The notes beneath the pieces are model-generated. The model was not told where the DNA came from. It was given only the letters and a program-made list of their open reading frames with translations, and searched no databases. Both the position numbers and the translations under genes were made by a program. A DNA stretch of 64,000 nt from UKL13-2 sp043773745 (lineage in GTDB: Bacteria > Pseudomonadota > Gammaproteobacteria > Burkholderiales > Usitatibacteraceae), in assembly GCA_043773745.1 (NCBI GenBank), contig JAYVEV010000071.1:1-64000 (forward strand), in the 5' to 3' direction. Shown one piece after another: positions 17,101-24,455 of this stretch (the first letter of the stretch is position 1; each line of letters begins with the position of its first letter).

Positions 17101-17519
17101 GACAGGGAGAGGGCAGTGTGCAACTGCTGAATGAACTGGCGAATATGGGCATTCACCTTGCTATTGATGATTTTGGTACAGGCTACTCGAGCCTTTCCTA
17201 TCTCAAACGCCTGCCAATTGGCACACTCAAGATTGACCAGAGTTTTATTCGTGATATCACGGTCGATCCAAATGATACGGCTATTGTGGTTGCGATCATT
17301 AATATGTCCAAGAGTCTTGACTTGGAAGTAGTCGCGGAAGGAATTGAGACGGCGGGTCAACTTACCTTGCTGCGTGCAAAAGGCTGTGCGGTCGGTCAAG
17401 GTTATTATTTTAGTGTGCCATTGAGCGCCAAAGAGCTTGAGCCTCTGCTGTCGCGGCAATCAATTTTTGAGCAGCCCAAGCTAAATTCTCCTGGCGCGTC
17501 AATTGCGCCGCTGGCTTAG
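14145..17519 (+). CDS. PAS-GGDEF-EAL cyclic-di-GMP signalling protein
   Basis: Large (1124 residues) inner-membrane sensor with both cyclase and phosphodiesterase domains. Two transmembrane helices (about 47-75 and 92-110) bracket a short periplasmic loop, so sensing may be mainly cytoplasmic. Four PAS domains follow (starting near residues 172, 305, 430 and 550). The GGDEF domain keeps GGDEF (about 759-763) and the RxxD inhibitory site (REHD) five residues before it. The EAL domain keeps EALVRW (about 887) and DFGTGYSSLSYLKRLP, so both activities are formally possible. The upstream region has no clear Shine-Dalgarno; a weak hairpin (14051-14092) lies between sppA and this gene. It is convergent with the methylase gene, with a 34-base gap. 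Confidence 0.95.
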   Translation: MAQDSTVVNRIRRLFGFGGGTPERAPSTKNDGHAGAPIPPNNQGVKLIEAPSIALRISTGIAVITLAVALLLGVVALRVTAELALPAAAAIELRNHLLLWGFGSVIISSLLGIVIARQIAAPILKLAEELKRNEFQSYPWSSEVKHEYAELELLSNTIADLASTIRHREQDLSESERKFREAFDLVGIGLTQVDRQGRFVVVNRRFCEMLGYSKEELIGRSFVDITHPDEQASDTALIEQVVNQDEAIPNREKRYIRKDGSVLWAQRSGVVVRDLLGQPSYALGSIEDVSQYHASQETLKALNESLRAIVETSPLAIYSLTPSGIVTLWNPAAEKMFGFKERDMLGKTCPLVAEKNSEEIIRQHDSVYKGDTVNNFEVTRHRADGSPIEISFSAAPLKNAQSEIVGILVTCADITSLKNTTRALDQQLHFMQELLEVLPNPIFYRSAEGPYLGFNRAHEEFFGMKRAEMIGKTLHDTHSAYDADRYQQEDAEMMKTGKQHLSEATLFDGHGQRRNVLKQMSRFTSPDGRPAGVIGVITDITDFRKVEQTLRATEGRFQALTESAMDIVTVLDVDCKILYQSPSVKHLLGYEPADMIGLSQFDLIHRDDVDLLREKFKELIDKGIMERPVEFRVQRRDGKWRVLEAIGKSCLDIPAVQGIIVNTRDITDRRAIEERIQHLAFHDALTGLPNRSLIQDRISQTIVRSERAGKKFAVMFIDIDNFKNINDTLGHDSGDDLLRGIANRLSDSVREHDTIARQGGDEFIVLLSELEGQRGATRVAQKILTALRTPFELGGAPQHVSGSIGISLYPDDGADALTLLKNADTAMFHGKALGKNTYQFFTPQMNIAVKRRAAMESNLRAAVQRGDFSLVYQPQVDLNSGEIVALEALVRWVSEENGTMMPGEFIPLAEETGLINELGRWVLRESCRQCKAWLDMGFPPRRMAVNLSARQLADKGFIEMVESILKETQLDPSLLELEITESQVMRQGEGSVQLLNELANMGIHLAIDDFGTGYSSLSYLKRLPIGTLKIDQSFIRDITVDPNDTAIVVAIINMSKSLDLEVVAEGIETAGQLTLLRAKGCAVGQGYYFSVPLSAKELEPLLSRQSIFEQPKLNSPGASIAPLA

Positions 17520-17553
17520 CGAGTTAGGTTGGAGCCTAGCAACGCTGGTTAGA

Positions 17554-18300
17554 TCAGGCCAACATCAGGAATAAGGTGGGTGATTTTTCCAGCTCGTTTG
17601 TTTTCGCACGCCATTCAGCAATGCTGTGAGTGCGAATCTGCTCGGTTACACCGGTCAAATTAGCCGCCACGGACAGTTTTGTACTCGGCGTTAATGTGCC
17701 CAGCAGATCATCAAACAATGCTTGATTGCGATAGGGTGTTTCAATAAACAATTGTGTCATATTGGCGCGCTTTGATTCGCGTTCAAGCTCCTGAATGGCC
17801 CTGGTACGTGCCGTTTTGTCTTGTGGCAAATAACCGTGAAATGCGAATTTCTGCCCGTTGAGGCCTGAGGCCATTAGTCCCAACAGTAGCGAGCTAGGGC
17901 CGGTGAGTGGTACCACCCGAAGATTGCATGAGTGTGCCGCCGCCACCACCAGCGCGCCTGGATCGGCGACGGCTGGCGCGCCGGCTTCCGAGACCAAACC
18001 CATATCGTGGCCTGTCAGCAATGGGGCCAGCATGGCTTTGATTGCGGCCGATTGAGTCGATGGGTCACTGTGTTTATTTAACTCCTGAATCGAAATTTCC
18101 TGGAGCGGACGAGCAATGCCCAGCGCTTTTAGAAAGGCTCTTGCCGTTTTCGCGTTTTCAGCGATGTAGTAATCCAGCTTTAACGCAATCGCGATCACGT
18201 CGCGAGGCAAAATGGCATCGGCCATCACAGGCTGTGCCAGGTTCGTCGGAATAAGGTAAAGCGTGCCTGGCATTATCGTCGGTGCGGGGGGTAGCGTCAT
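17554..18300 (-). CDS. SAM-dependent tetrapyrrole-methylase-family protein (RsmI-like paralogue)
   Basis: Belongs to the tetrapyrrole (corrin/porphyrin) methylase fold shared with RsmI, the 16S rRNA ribose-methyltransferase. Visible parts are GTLYLIPTNL at the N-terminus, LVSEAGAPAVADPGALVV (the SAM-binding loop), VVPLTGPSSLLLGLMASGL and FIETPYRNQALFDDLL. These differ from true RsmI, so this is likely the shorter betaproteobacterial paralogue that travels with maf upstream of yceD. The substrate is unknown. Its start overlaps the end of maf by four bases, so it is the second gene of a maf-methylase unit. Confidence 0.9.
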   Translation of the reverse strand: MTLPPAPTIMPGTLYLIPTNLAQPVMADAILPRDVIAIALKLDYYIAENAKTARAFLKALGIARPLQEISIQELNKHSDPSTQSAAIKAMLAPLLTGHDMGLVSEAGAPAVADPGALVVAAAHSCNLRVVPLTGPSSLLLGLMASGLNGQKFAFHGYLPQDKTARTRAIQELERESKRANMTQLFIETPYRNQALFDDLLGTLTPSTKLSVAANLTGVTEQIRTHSIAEWRAKTNELEKSPTLFLMLA

Positions 18301-18911
18301 TGCAAAACCTTGATGCCTTCGGCCATCAGCATTTCGGTCAGCGCCAACAGAGGTAGGCCGATCAACGCGGTCGGGTCATCGCTGGTCATCCGTGCTATCA
18401 GTGCCGCCCCTAATCCTTCGGATTTGGCGCTGCCAGCACAATCAAGCGCATTTTCGTGACCCAGGTAATACTCGATTTCAGCGTCGCAGTAATCGCGAAA
18501 CAGCACCGTTGTCGGTACCACGCCCGACTGAATACGGCCGGATTCGGCATCAATAACCGCCAACGCTGTATGAAAAACGAGGGTTTTGCCACGCATGCTC
18601 GCAAGTTGCGCAAATGCGCGCTCACGGGTGCCCGGCTTACCGATATGCGCGCCGTCAAGATCAGCAACCTGATCGGAACCGATGATAATCGTGTTCGTTA
18701 AGGTTCCTGCTGGGGCGCCATGTTGAACGGCTGCAACACTTTGCGCTTTGAGTATCGCCAGCCGTAGCGCTGTCGCAGCAGGTAGCTCACCGGGAAGCGG
18801 GACTTCATCCACATTTGGTTTGGCGGTATCAAAGGGCATTTGCAACCGTTGCAGCAGCTCGGCACGGTAGCGAGAGGTTGAAGCTAGGATTATTTTTTTC
18901 TTCAAAATCAA
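18297..18911 (-). CDS. Maf-like nucleotide pyrophosphatase (YceF type)
   Basis: House-cleaning nucleoside triphosphate pyrophosphatase of the Maf/Ham1 fold. YceF-type members hydrolyse 7-methyl-GTP. Motifs: the N-terminal ILASTSRYRAELL, VDEVPLPGE in place of the usual DE-x-P loop, IIGSDQVADLDG and KPGTRERAFAQLASMRGK. The 204-residue length is normal. The start is TTG at 18911 (or a second TTG six bases on); no ATG is available before the conserved motif, and the ribosome site is weak. It is divergent from yceD, and the sigma70 promoter of the yceD operon lies within 40 bases of its start. Confidence 0.93.
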   Translation of the reverse strand: MILKKKIILASTSRYRAELLQRLQMPFDTAKPNVDEVPLPGELPAATALRLAILKAQSVAAVQHGAPAGTLTNTIIIGSDQVADLDGAHIGKPGTRERAFAQLASMRGKTLVFHTALAVIDAESGRIQSGVVPTTVLFRDYCDAEIEYYLGHENALDCAGSAKSEGLGAALIARMTSDDPTALIGLPLLALTEMLMAEGIKVLQ

Positions 18912-18918
18912 TGACTTT

Positions 18919-18947
18919 TTGACAAAATTGGATGCAAAACGTATTAT
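18919..18947 (+). promoter_or_regulatory. Sigma70 promoter of the yceD-rpmF-fatty acid operon
   Basis: TTGACA (18919-18924), a 17-base spacer and TATTAT (18942-18947). The -35 box is consensus and the -10 differs at two positions. It lies about 80 bases upstream of yceD and faces away from maf. Confidence 0.7.
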
Positions 18948-19025
18948 AACGCTCCAAATTCAATCTCAATAGATTCGATTTTGGTCCTCAGAAATTAATG
19001 TAATGAGTATTAACCGAGTGTCAAC

Positions 19026-19634
19026 ATGAGTACCAAAATAGCGCTTGATCGTTTTACTAACCAGTCGCAAACAGTATCAGGCACGTTAATTCCGGCCAGT
19101 CTGGAGCGGCTAAAACCGTTTTTAGCGAACTTGGCAGAGACGGAAACGGCAAATCAGGCGAAAAATGCTGGAGAAATTCGTTACACCCTGTCAGGGCATG
19201 TAACGACAGATGCGGTGGGTAGACGGACACGTCAAGTTAAGTGTATAATTTTGGGTTGGTTTTTATTGTCTGACCCCGAAACTTTTGAGCCGGAAGCCTA
19301 CGAGCTTTCAATCAAAAGTACACTGGTACTGGTAAACAACGAAGCTGATTTGCCGCCGCTGGAAGCTGAGGCGGAAGATGAAGATTATGTTGCTCTGGGT
19401 GAAGAGTTGGACATAGAAGAGTTGGTTGAAGAAGAAATTTTGCTGGACTTGCCGTTTTGGGCGATCGCGGTTGAACCTGTTTCCGGCAAAGGCAAGGCGA
19501 AGCAGGAGAAAAAAACGAAGCAATCTAAGACACGTAAGCCGGTTACGTCGAATATGGAAGATGTGGCTGAAGCCGAAACCAAATTATCACCTTTCGCCAA
19601 ATTGGCGGAGTTGAAAAAGCAGAATTTAAATTAG
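19026..19634 (+). CDS. yceD: YceD/DUF177 family protein (23S rRNA accumulation protein)
   Basis: DUF177 protein, needed in E. coli and plants for normal 23S rRNA levels and almost always encoded just before rpmF. Recognisable parts are the N-terminal barrel-like half (RYTLSGHVTTDAVGRRTRQVKCIILGWFLL), the acidic middle EDEDYVALGEELDIEELVEEEILLDLP and the C-terminal SPFAKLAELKKQ that closes betaproteobacterial members. The usual P-x-H...C segment after LDLP is replaced by FWAIAVEPVSGK and a Lys-rich linker, making the 202-residue protein somewhat long. It is the first gene of the envelope operon, 107 bases before rpmF. Confidence 0.92.
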   Translation: MSTKIALDRFTNQSQTVSGTLIPASLERLKPFLANLAETETANQAKNAGEIRYTLSGHVTTDAVGRRTRQVKCIILGWFLLSDPETFEPEAYELSIKSTLVLVNNEADLPPLEAEAEDEDYVALGEELDIEELVEEEILLDLPFWAIAVEPVSGKGKAKQEKKTKQSKTRKPVTSNMEDVAEAETKLSPFAKLAELKKQNLN

Positions 19635-19741
19635 CAAAGACGAAGTGCGCAGTTGTTGTGCTGGCAGCGTAAAAATAATACTGGCAGTAAGTAGCCCCCA
19701 ATTTAGTTCCCAATTTTATTGAGTAATTTAGGAGAAACATC

Positions 19742-19924
19742 ATGGCAGTCCAACAAAACAAAAAGTCACCTTCCAAGCGCGGCATGCATCGCTCGCACGA
19801 CTTCCTGACCAACCCAGCGCTGGCTGTCGAGCCAACCACAGGTGAAACGCATTTGCGCCACCATGTATCGCCATCTGGCTACTATCGCGGCAAAAAAGTC
19901 ATCAAGACTAAAGTCGACGAATAA
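19742..19924 (+). CDS. rpmF: 50S ribosomal protein L32
   Basis: The 60-residue L32 starts MAVQQNKKSPSKRGMHRSHDF and ends with HLRHHVSPSGYYRGKKVI; the near-invariant segments are all present. This is the zinc-free form, with no cysteines. It has a good ribosome site (TTAGGAGAAAC). It sits between yceD and plsX as in most proteobacteria, which couples ribosome and membrane-lipid synthesis at the transcript level. Confidence 0.98.
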   Translation: MAVQQNKKSPSKRGMHRSHDFLTNPALAVEPTTGETHLRHHVSPSGYYRGKKVIKTKVDE

Positions 19925-20102
19925 ATTCGATAAGCCGTCGTAGCGGCGCATAAATAAATGATTGCGGCAGACTGGTTAATGAGTCTGCTGGTAACCAATA
20001 TTTATTTAGTATTGCGCAGCTTTTTAATGACGGCATCGAAACTTGACTATAGAACAAGATAAACTGCACGGTCCCGCTTCAGGAGGAAGCGTTACCCGAA
20101 AA

Positions 20103-21191
20103 ATGCAGATAAAAATAGCGATAGATGCGATGGGCGGCGACCACGGCCCATCCGTTACCATTACTGCCGCGTTGCAATTTCTTGAGCGATCTCCTGATCG
20201 CCGGATTCTGCTCGTCGGTCAGCCTGAGGTGCTGAAGGCGGAATTGAAGCGGCTCAAGGCGCTGCATTGGCTTGACAATGTTGCCGGACAAGGTGCGCGG
20301 CTGGAAATTATCAACGCCACTCAAATCGTCGGTATGGATGAGGGTATCCGCTCGGCAATTCGTAACAAGAAAAATTCTTCCATGCGTGTCGCGATTGACC
20401 TGGTCAAATCGGGCGATGCTGATGCGTGCGTATCCGCCGGTAACACTGGCGCCCTTATGGGCACCGCAAAATTCGTGCTGAAAACATTGCCCGGCATTGA
20501 CCGCCCCGCGATTTGCGCGGCCCTGCCTACCCGCAAAGGCGTGACTTACGCGCTTGACCTGGGTGCCAATGCCGAATGTACGCCAGAACACCTGCTGCAA
20601 TTTGCGATCATGGGTGCCATGCTGGCGTCCGCAGTAGAGGGGAAAACCAACCCCAGCGTGGGCCTGCTCAATATTGGCTCAGAAGAAATCAAAGGTAATC
20701 AAAATGTTAAGCGGGCTGGTGAACTGCTCAAGGCGAGCCACCTTAATTTTTACGGCAATGTTGAAGGCACCGATATTTATCAGGGCACCACTGATGTCGT
20801 GGTATGCGATGGATTTATCGGCAATGTGATGTTAAAAACCTCTGAAGGTATTGCCAAAATGATGGGCGATTTCCTGAAAGAGGAATACACCAAAAATATT
20901 TTCCGAAAAATGGCTGCGATGGCTTCTTATGCCGTGATTAAAGGTTTTCGCAAACGCGTTGATACCCGTCGTTATAATGGCGCGACGCTATTGGGCTTGC
21001 AAGGTGTTGTCGTCAAGAGCCACGGCTCGGCCGACGCTTACGCGTTTGGTAAAGCGCTGGAACGCGCCGCTTCAGAGGTGAAGCATGGTTTGTTAGCCCT
21101 AATCACGACCGAAATACAGCGTCTTCACGCGGAAGGCCTGCTGGTACCCCAGCAGCCCGCATCGGCGACAAGTATAGAGACGGATCAATGA
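20103..21191 (+). CDS. plsX: Phosphate acyltransferase PlsX
   Basis: Peripheral membrane enzyme that converts acyl-ACP and phosphate to acyl-phosphate, the donor for PlsY in phospholipid synthesis. The N-terminus IKIAIDAMGGDHGP is the family signature; SAGNTGALMG and CDGFIGNVMLKTSEG follow. I start at the ATG 20103 because homologues begin at this motif. The frame is open further upstream to a TTG at 20043, and an AGGAGG at 20081-20086 lies 16 bases before the ATG, which is longer than usual, so the start keeps some doubt. The 3' end overlaps fabH (ATGA). About 180 bases separate it from rpmF. Confidence 0.95.
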   Translation: MQIKIAIDAMGGDHGPSVTITAALQFLERSPDRRILLVGQPEVLKAELKRLKALHWLDNVAGQGARLEIINATQIVGMDEGIRSAIRNKKNSSMRVAIDLVKSGDADACVSAGNTGALMGTAKFVLKTLPGIDRPAICAALPTRKGVTYALDLGANAECTPEHLLQFAIMGAMLASAVEGKTNPSVGLLNIGSEEIKGNQNVKRAGELLKASHLNFYGNVEGTDIYQGTTDVVVCDGFIGNVMLKTSEGIAKMMGDFLKEEYTKNIFRKMAAMASYAVIKGFRKRVDTRRYNGATLLGLQGVVVKSHGSADAYAFGKALERAASEVKHGLLALITTEIQRLHAEGLLVPQQPASATSIETDQ

Positions 21192-22150
21192 CGATTTACG
21201 CAAAAATCGTTGGCACAGGCAGCTATTTGCCCGAGCGTGTTGTGACCAACAAGGATCTGGAAAAAATTGTCGATACCAACGATGAATGGATCGTTACGCG
21301 CACCGGCATCCGTGAACGCCATTATGCTGCAGACGATCAAAATGCGAGTGACTTGGCATTAATTGCGTGCCAGCGAGCTATGCATGCTGCGGGCGTGAGC
21401 GCTGCTGATATCGACCTCATCATTGTTGGTACCTCTACGCCAGATATGGTGTTCCCAGCCACGGCCTGCATCCTGCAAGATAAATTAGGCGTGAAGCAGG
21501 GCTTCGCTTTTGATATTCAGGCTGTTTGTGCGGGCTTTGTGTACGGCCTTGCCACCGCCGACAAATTCATTCGTTCAGGCTCGGTTAAATGCGCCTTGGT
21601 GGTCGGCGCGGAAGTTTTTTCACGCATCATGAATTGGCAAGACCGCAGCACCTGCGTGCTGTTTGGTGATGGAGCCGGCGCGGTGGTCGTCAAGGCCGCA
21701 GACACGCCGGGCATTCTTTCCACCCATCTGCACACCGACGGCAGTTATCGTAATGCGCTGGCCACACCGGGTACTGTCGAAGGTGGCAAAGTACGCGGCA
21801 GCCCAATGCTGACCATGGAAGGCAGCACTGTTTATAAATTCGCGGTTAAAGCATTTGAAGAAGTTGCTTGGGAAGCGCTGAACGCCAATGGCCTGAAACC
21901 AGCTGATATTGATAAATTTATTTGCCATCAGGCGAATCAGCGCATCATCATGCATGCCGCAAAGAAACTGGAATTGCCTGATGACAAAGTGGTGCTCACG
22001 GTTGGGCTGCACGGCAACACTTCCGCAGCATCCATTCCACTTGCGCTTGATGTTGTCGTGCGTGAAGGAAAAATTGCAGCGGGCGATACAATTTTATTGG
22101 CAGCACTGGGCGGCGGTTTTGCCTGGGGCGCCGCATTGCTCAAGTGGTAA
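21188..22150 (+). CDS. fabH: Beta-ketoacyl-ACP synthase III
   Basis: Starts fatty-acid synthesis by condensing acetyl-CoA with malonyl-ACP. The catalytic triad is visible: Cys114 in AVCAGF, His in CHQANQRI and Asn in GLHGNTSAAS. The glycine-rich C-terminus LAALGGGFAWGAALLKW is intact. The length of 320 residues is standard. It overlaps plsX by four bases and is followed by fabD after nine bases. Confidence 0.98.
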   Translation: MTIYAKIVGTGSYLPERVVTNKDLEKIVDTNDEWIVTRTGIRERHYAADDQNASDLALIACQRAMHAAGVSAADIDLIIVGTSTPDMVFPATACILQDKLGVKQGFAFDIQAVCAGFVYGLATADKFIRSGSVKCALVVGAEVFSRIMNWQDRSTCVLFGDGAGAVVVKAADTPGILSTHLHTDGSYRNALATPGTVEGGKVRGSPMLTMEGSTVYKFAVKAFEEVAWEALNANGLKPADIDKFICHQANQRIIMHAAKKLELPDDKVVLTVGLHGNTSAASIPLALDVVVREGKIAAGDTILLAALGGGFAWGAALLKW

Positions 22151-22159
22151 CCGACTAAA

Positions 22160-23110
22160 ATGACCACAAAATTTGCCATTACATTCGCCGGCCAAGGCTC
22201 GCAATCCATCGGCATGATGGCGGGCTTCACTGATGCATCAGCCGCTATTGTGAAACGTACTTTCGAAGAAGCTGCCGAGAGCATCAAAACCGATTTATGG
22301 GACATGATCGTTAACGGGCCCATCGAGGCGCTCGCGCAGACGGTGAATACGCAACCGGTGATGCTGACCGCTGGCGTCGCTACTTACCGAGTCTGGCTGC
22401 ATGCGGGGGGCCGCGCGGCGGACTTATATGCAGGTCATAGTCTAGGTGAATACACGGCCTTGGTAGCCGCCGGTGCGATTTCATTTGCCGACGCAGTGCC
22501 ATTGGTGCGCTTTCGGGCGCAAGCCATGCAAGATGCCGTGCCTGAAGGCACGGGCGGGATTGCCGCCATACTCGGACTGGAAGTTGAAGCAGTCAGAACA
22601 CTGTGTATAGACGCGGCTGAAGGTGAAGTGCTAGAAGCGGTAAACCTGAATTCACCCGGACAGATTGTGATCGCAGGCCACAAAACAGCCGTAGAGCGCG
22701 GCATGGCGTTGGCTAAAGAGCGTGGTGCCAAACGCGCATTGCTGTTGCCGATGAGCGTGCCATCGCATTGCGCCCTGATGAAACCGGCGGCCAAAAAACT
22801 TGCGGAATACCTTCAAGATATCGCCGTGACGGTACCGGCCATGCCGGTGATTCAAAACGCCGATGTTATGGCGTTCGATAATGTTGCTGCGATCAAGCAA
22901 GCCTTAGTTGAGCAGCTTTATCGCCCTGTTCAATGGATCGAAACGATCCAGTATCTCGCTGCACAAGGTGCCAGCCATGTGGTCGAATGTGTGCCCGGCA
23001 AAATTTTAACGGGGCTCAATAAACGAATTGATACAACACTGAATTGTTTGGCCATTTCAGATTCAGCCACGCTGGAAGCCGCGATTATTCAAACCGAAGC
23101 AAGAATCTAA
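22160..23110 (+). CDS. fabD: Malonyl-CoA-ACP transacylase
   Basis: Transfers malonyl from CoA to ACP. The nucleophile Ser94 lies in GHSLGE, the N-terminal FAGQGSQ forms the oxyanion loop, the arginine is in VRFRAQAMQ and the catalytic histidine in PSHCALM. The length of 316 residues is normal. It is in the fab operon between fabH and fabG, with an 11-base gap to fabG. Confidence 0.97.
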   Translation: MTTKFAITFAGQGSQSIGMMAGFTDASAAIVKRTFEEAAESIKTDLWDMIVNGPIEALAQTVNTQPVMLTAGVATYRVWLHAGGRAADLYAGHSLGEYTALVAAGAISFADAVPLVRFRAQAMQDAVPEGTGGIAAILGLEVEAVRTLCIDAAEGEVLEAVNLNSPGQIVIAGHKTAVERGMALAKERGAKRALLLPMSVPSHCALMKPAAKKLAEYLQDIAVTVPAMPVIQNADVMAFDNVAAIKQALVEQLYRPVQWIETIQYLAAQGASHVVECVPGKILTGLNKRIDTTLNCLAISDSATLEAAIIQTEARI

Positions 23111-23121
23111 CGGAGCCGCGA

Positions 23122-23904
23122 ATGGAACCCAAAATGGAGCCCGTAGTGGAAACTAAAATGAAGCCGCTGGCGGGCCAAATCGCCCTTGTCACCGGCGCCT
23201 CACGTGGTATTGGTGACGCCATCCTGCGCGCGCTCGGCAATGCGGGTGCCACCGTTATAGGCACCGCCACCACGGATGCCGGTGCGGTCGCGATCAGCAA
23301 AAATATTCAGGATGCCGGTTTGAATGGCGCAGGCATGGCGCTTAATGTGCAAGATGCCGCACAAATTGAAGTCGTCATCAAAAACATTGAACTAAAATTT
23401 GGTGCAGTCTCCATTCTGGTCAATAACGCCGGCATCACCCGCGACACGCTGCTGATGCGAATGAAAGATGAAGACTGGGCGGCTGTGATCGACACTAATC
23501 TGACATCGGTATTTCGCCTTAGTCGCGCGGTGGTGAAAGCGATGATGAAAGCCCGTGCAGGGCGCATTATCAATATTGCCTCGGTGGTGGGTTTTATGGG
23601 TAATGCTGGACAGACAAACTACGTGGCGGCCAAAGCGGGTATGGTGGGGTTCACCAAAGCCCTTGCGCGTGAAATTGGTAGCCGCGGTGTCACCGTTAAT
23701 TGTGTCGCGCCCGGGTTTATTGAAACCGATATGACCAAAGCGCTGGCAGAGGAGCAGGTAAACAGGCTGGTGGCCAATGTGCCGTTGGGTCGTCTGGGCA
23801 ATGTCAATGATATTGCCGAAGCGGTGTTATTTTTGGCTTCGCCCGGCGCGGGATATGTGACTGGTAATACCATTCATGTGAACGGCGGCATGCATATGGA
23901 ATAA
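23122..23904 (+). CDS. fabG: 3-oxoacyl-ACP reductase
   Basis: NADPH-dependent ketoreductase of fatty-acid elongation, of the short-chain dehydrogenase family. The cofactor loop TGASRGIG is at residues 24-31; NNAGITRD, the catalytic serine in SVVGFMGN and the YxxxK in NYVAAKAG follow. The start at 23122 has GGAG six bases upstream but gives a ~13-residue N-terminal extension rich in Met and Glu; the in-frame ATG at 23158 would give the typical length. The extra peptide MEPKMEPVVETKM looks like a small internal repetition. Confidence 0.96.
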   Translation: MEPKMEPVVETKMKPLAGQIALVTGASRGIGDAILRALGNAGATVIGTATTDAGAVAISKNIQDAGLNGAGMALNVQDAAQIEVVIKNIELKFGAVSILVNNAGITRDTLLMRMKDEDWAAVIDTNLTSVFRLSRAVVKAMMKARAGRIINIASVVGFMGNAGQTNYVAAKAGMVGFTKALAREIGSRGVTVNCVAPGFIETDMTKALAEEQVNRLVANVPLGRLGNVNDIAEAVLFLASPGAGYVTGNTIHVNGGMHME

Positions 23905-24032
23905 AGCCGCATCGCTCACGAAGCATTAACGAAGCAACAGCAGCGCATCAGGTGTAAGGTAAGCATGAAGTTAGCCCTTATGCAACAGTCTGGTACGAAA
24001 TATCAAAAGTAAAAAAATGTTTGCAGCTAATT

Positions 24033-24041
24033 TGGTAAAAT
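24033..24041 (+). promoter_or_regulatory. Extended -10 promoter candidate before acpP
   Basis: TGGTAAAAT matches the TGn-TATAAT extended -10 form with one mismatch in the hexamer. It lies 54 bases upstream of acpP in an AT-rich 190-base gap after fabG. No good -35 is present, as is usual for this class. A separate promoter would explain the high demand for ACP. Confidence 0.35.
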
Positions 24042-24094
24042 AGTGTCGTTTTTAATATTCACCCCGCATTCACCCCCGTTGGAGGAAGTAGCAA

Positions 24095-24331
24095 ATGGAT
24101 AACATTGAAGCCCGCGTCAAGAAAATCGTTGCAGAACAATTAGGCGTTGCCGAAGCAGATATCAAAAACGAATCATCGTTTGTTGAGGACCTCGGCGCCG
24201 ATTCCCTCGACAACGTTGAGCTTGTCATGGCGCTCGAAGAAGAATTCGAGACAGAGATTCCTGATGAAGCCGCAGAAAAAATCACCAATGTTCAGCAAGC
24301 TGTCGATTACATCAACGCGAATAAAAAATAA
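24095..24331 (+). CDS. acpP: Acyl carrier protein
   Basis: The 78-residue carrier of acyl chains. The phosphopantetheine site is Ser37 in GADSLDNVELVMALEEEF, and the protein is very acidic. A strong ribosome site (GGAGGAAG) precedes the ATG. It is positioned between fabG and fabF as in most proteobacteria; a wide 190-base gap upstream and a hairpin downstream suggest it is expressed at a higher level than its neighbours. Confidence 0.98.
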   Translation: MDNIEARVKKIVAEQLGVAEADIKNESSFVEDLGADSLDNVELVMALEEEFETEIPDEAAEKITNVQQAVDYINANKK

Positions 24332-24354
24332 TTCACGTGTTTTATCTGGCTTAG

Positions 24355-24395
24355 TCGGGCTGTCCACTGTTCGTGGGTGGCCCGATTGGCTTTTT
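24355..24395 (+). terminator. Terminator/attenuator hairpin between acpP and fabF
   Basis: The stem TCGGGC (24355-24360) pairs with GCCCGA (24380-24385), with an inner CCAC/GTGG pairing, followed after five bases by a short T run. As fabF lies downstream on the same strand it is more likely a partial terminator that raises acpP mRNA over fabF. Confidence 0.5.
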
Positions 24396-24455
24396 GCGGT
24401 CTCGCCTGCATGCGCGAATTTTCATCTCAATTTTTGATTGAATTAATTTTAAGCC

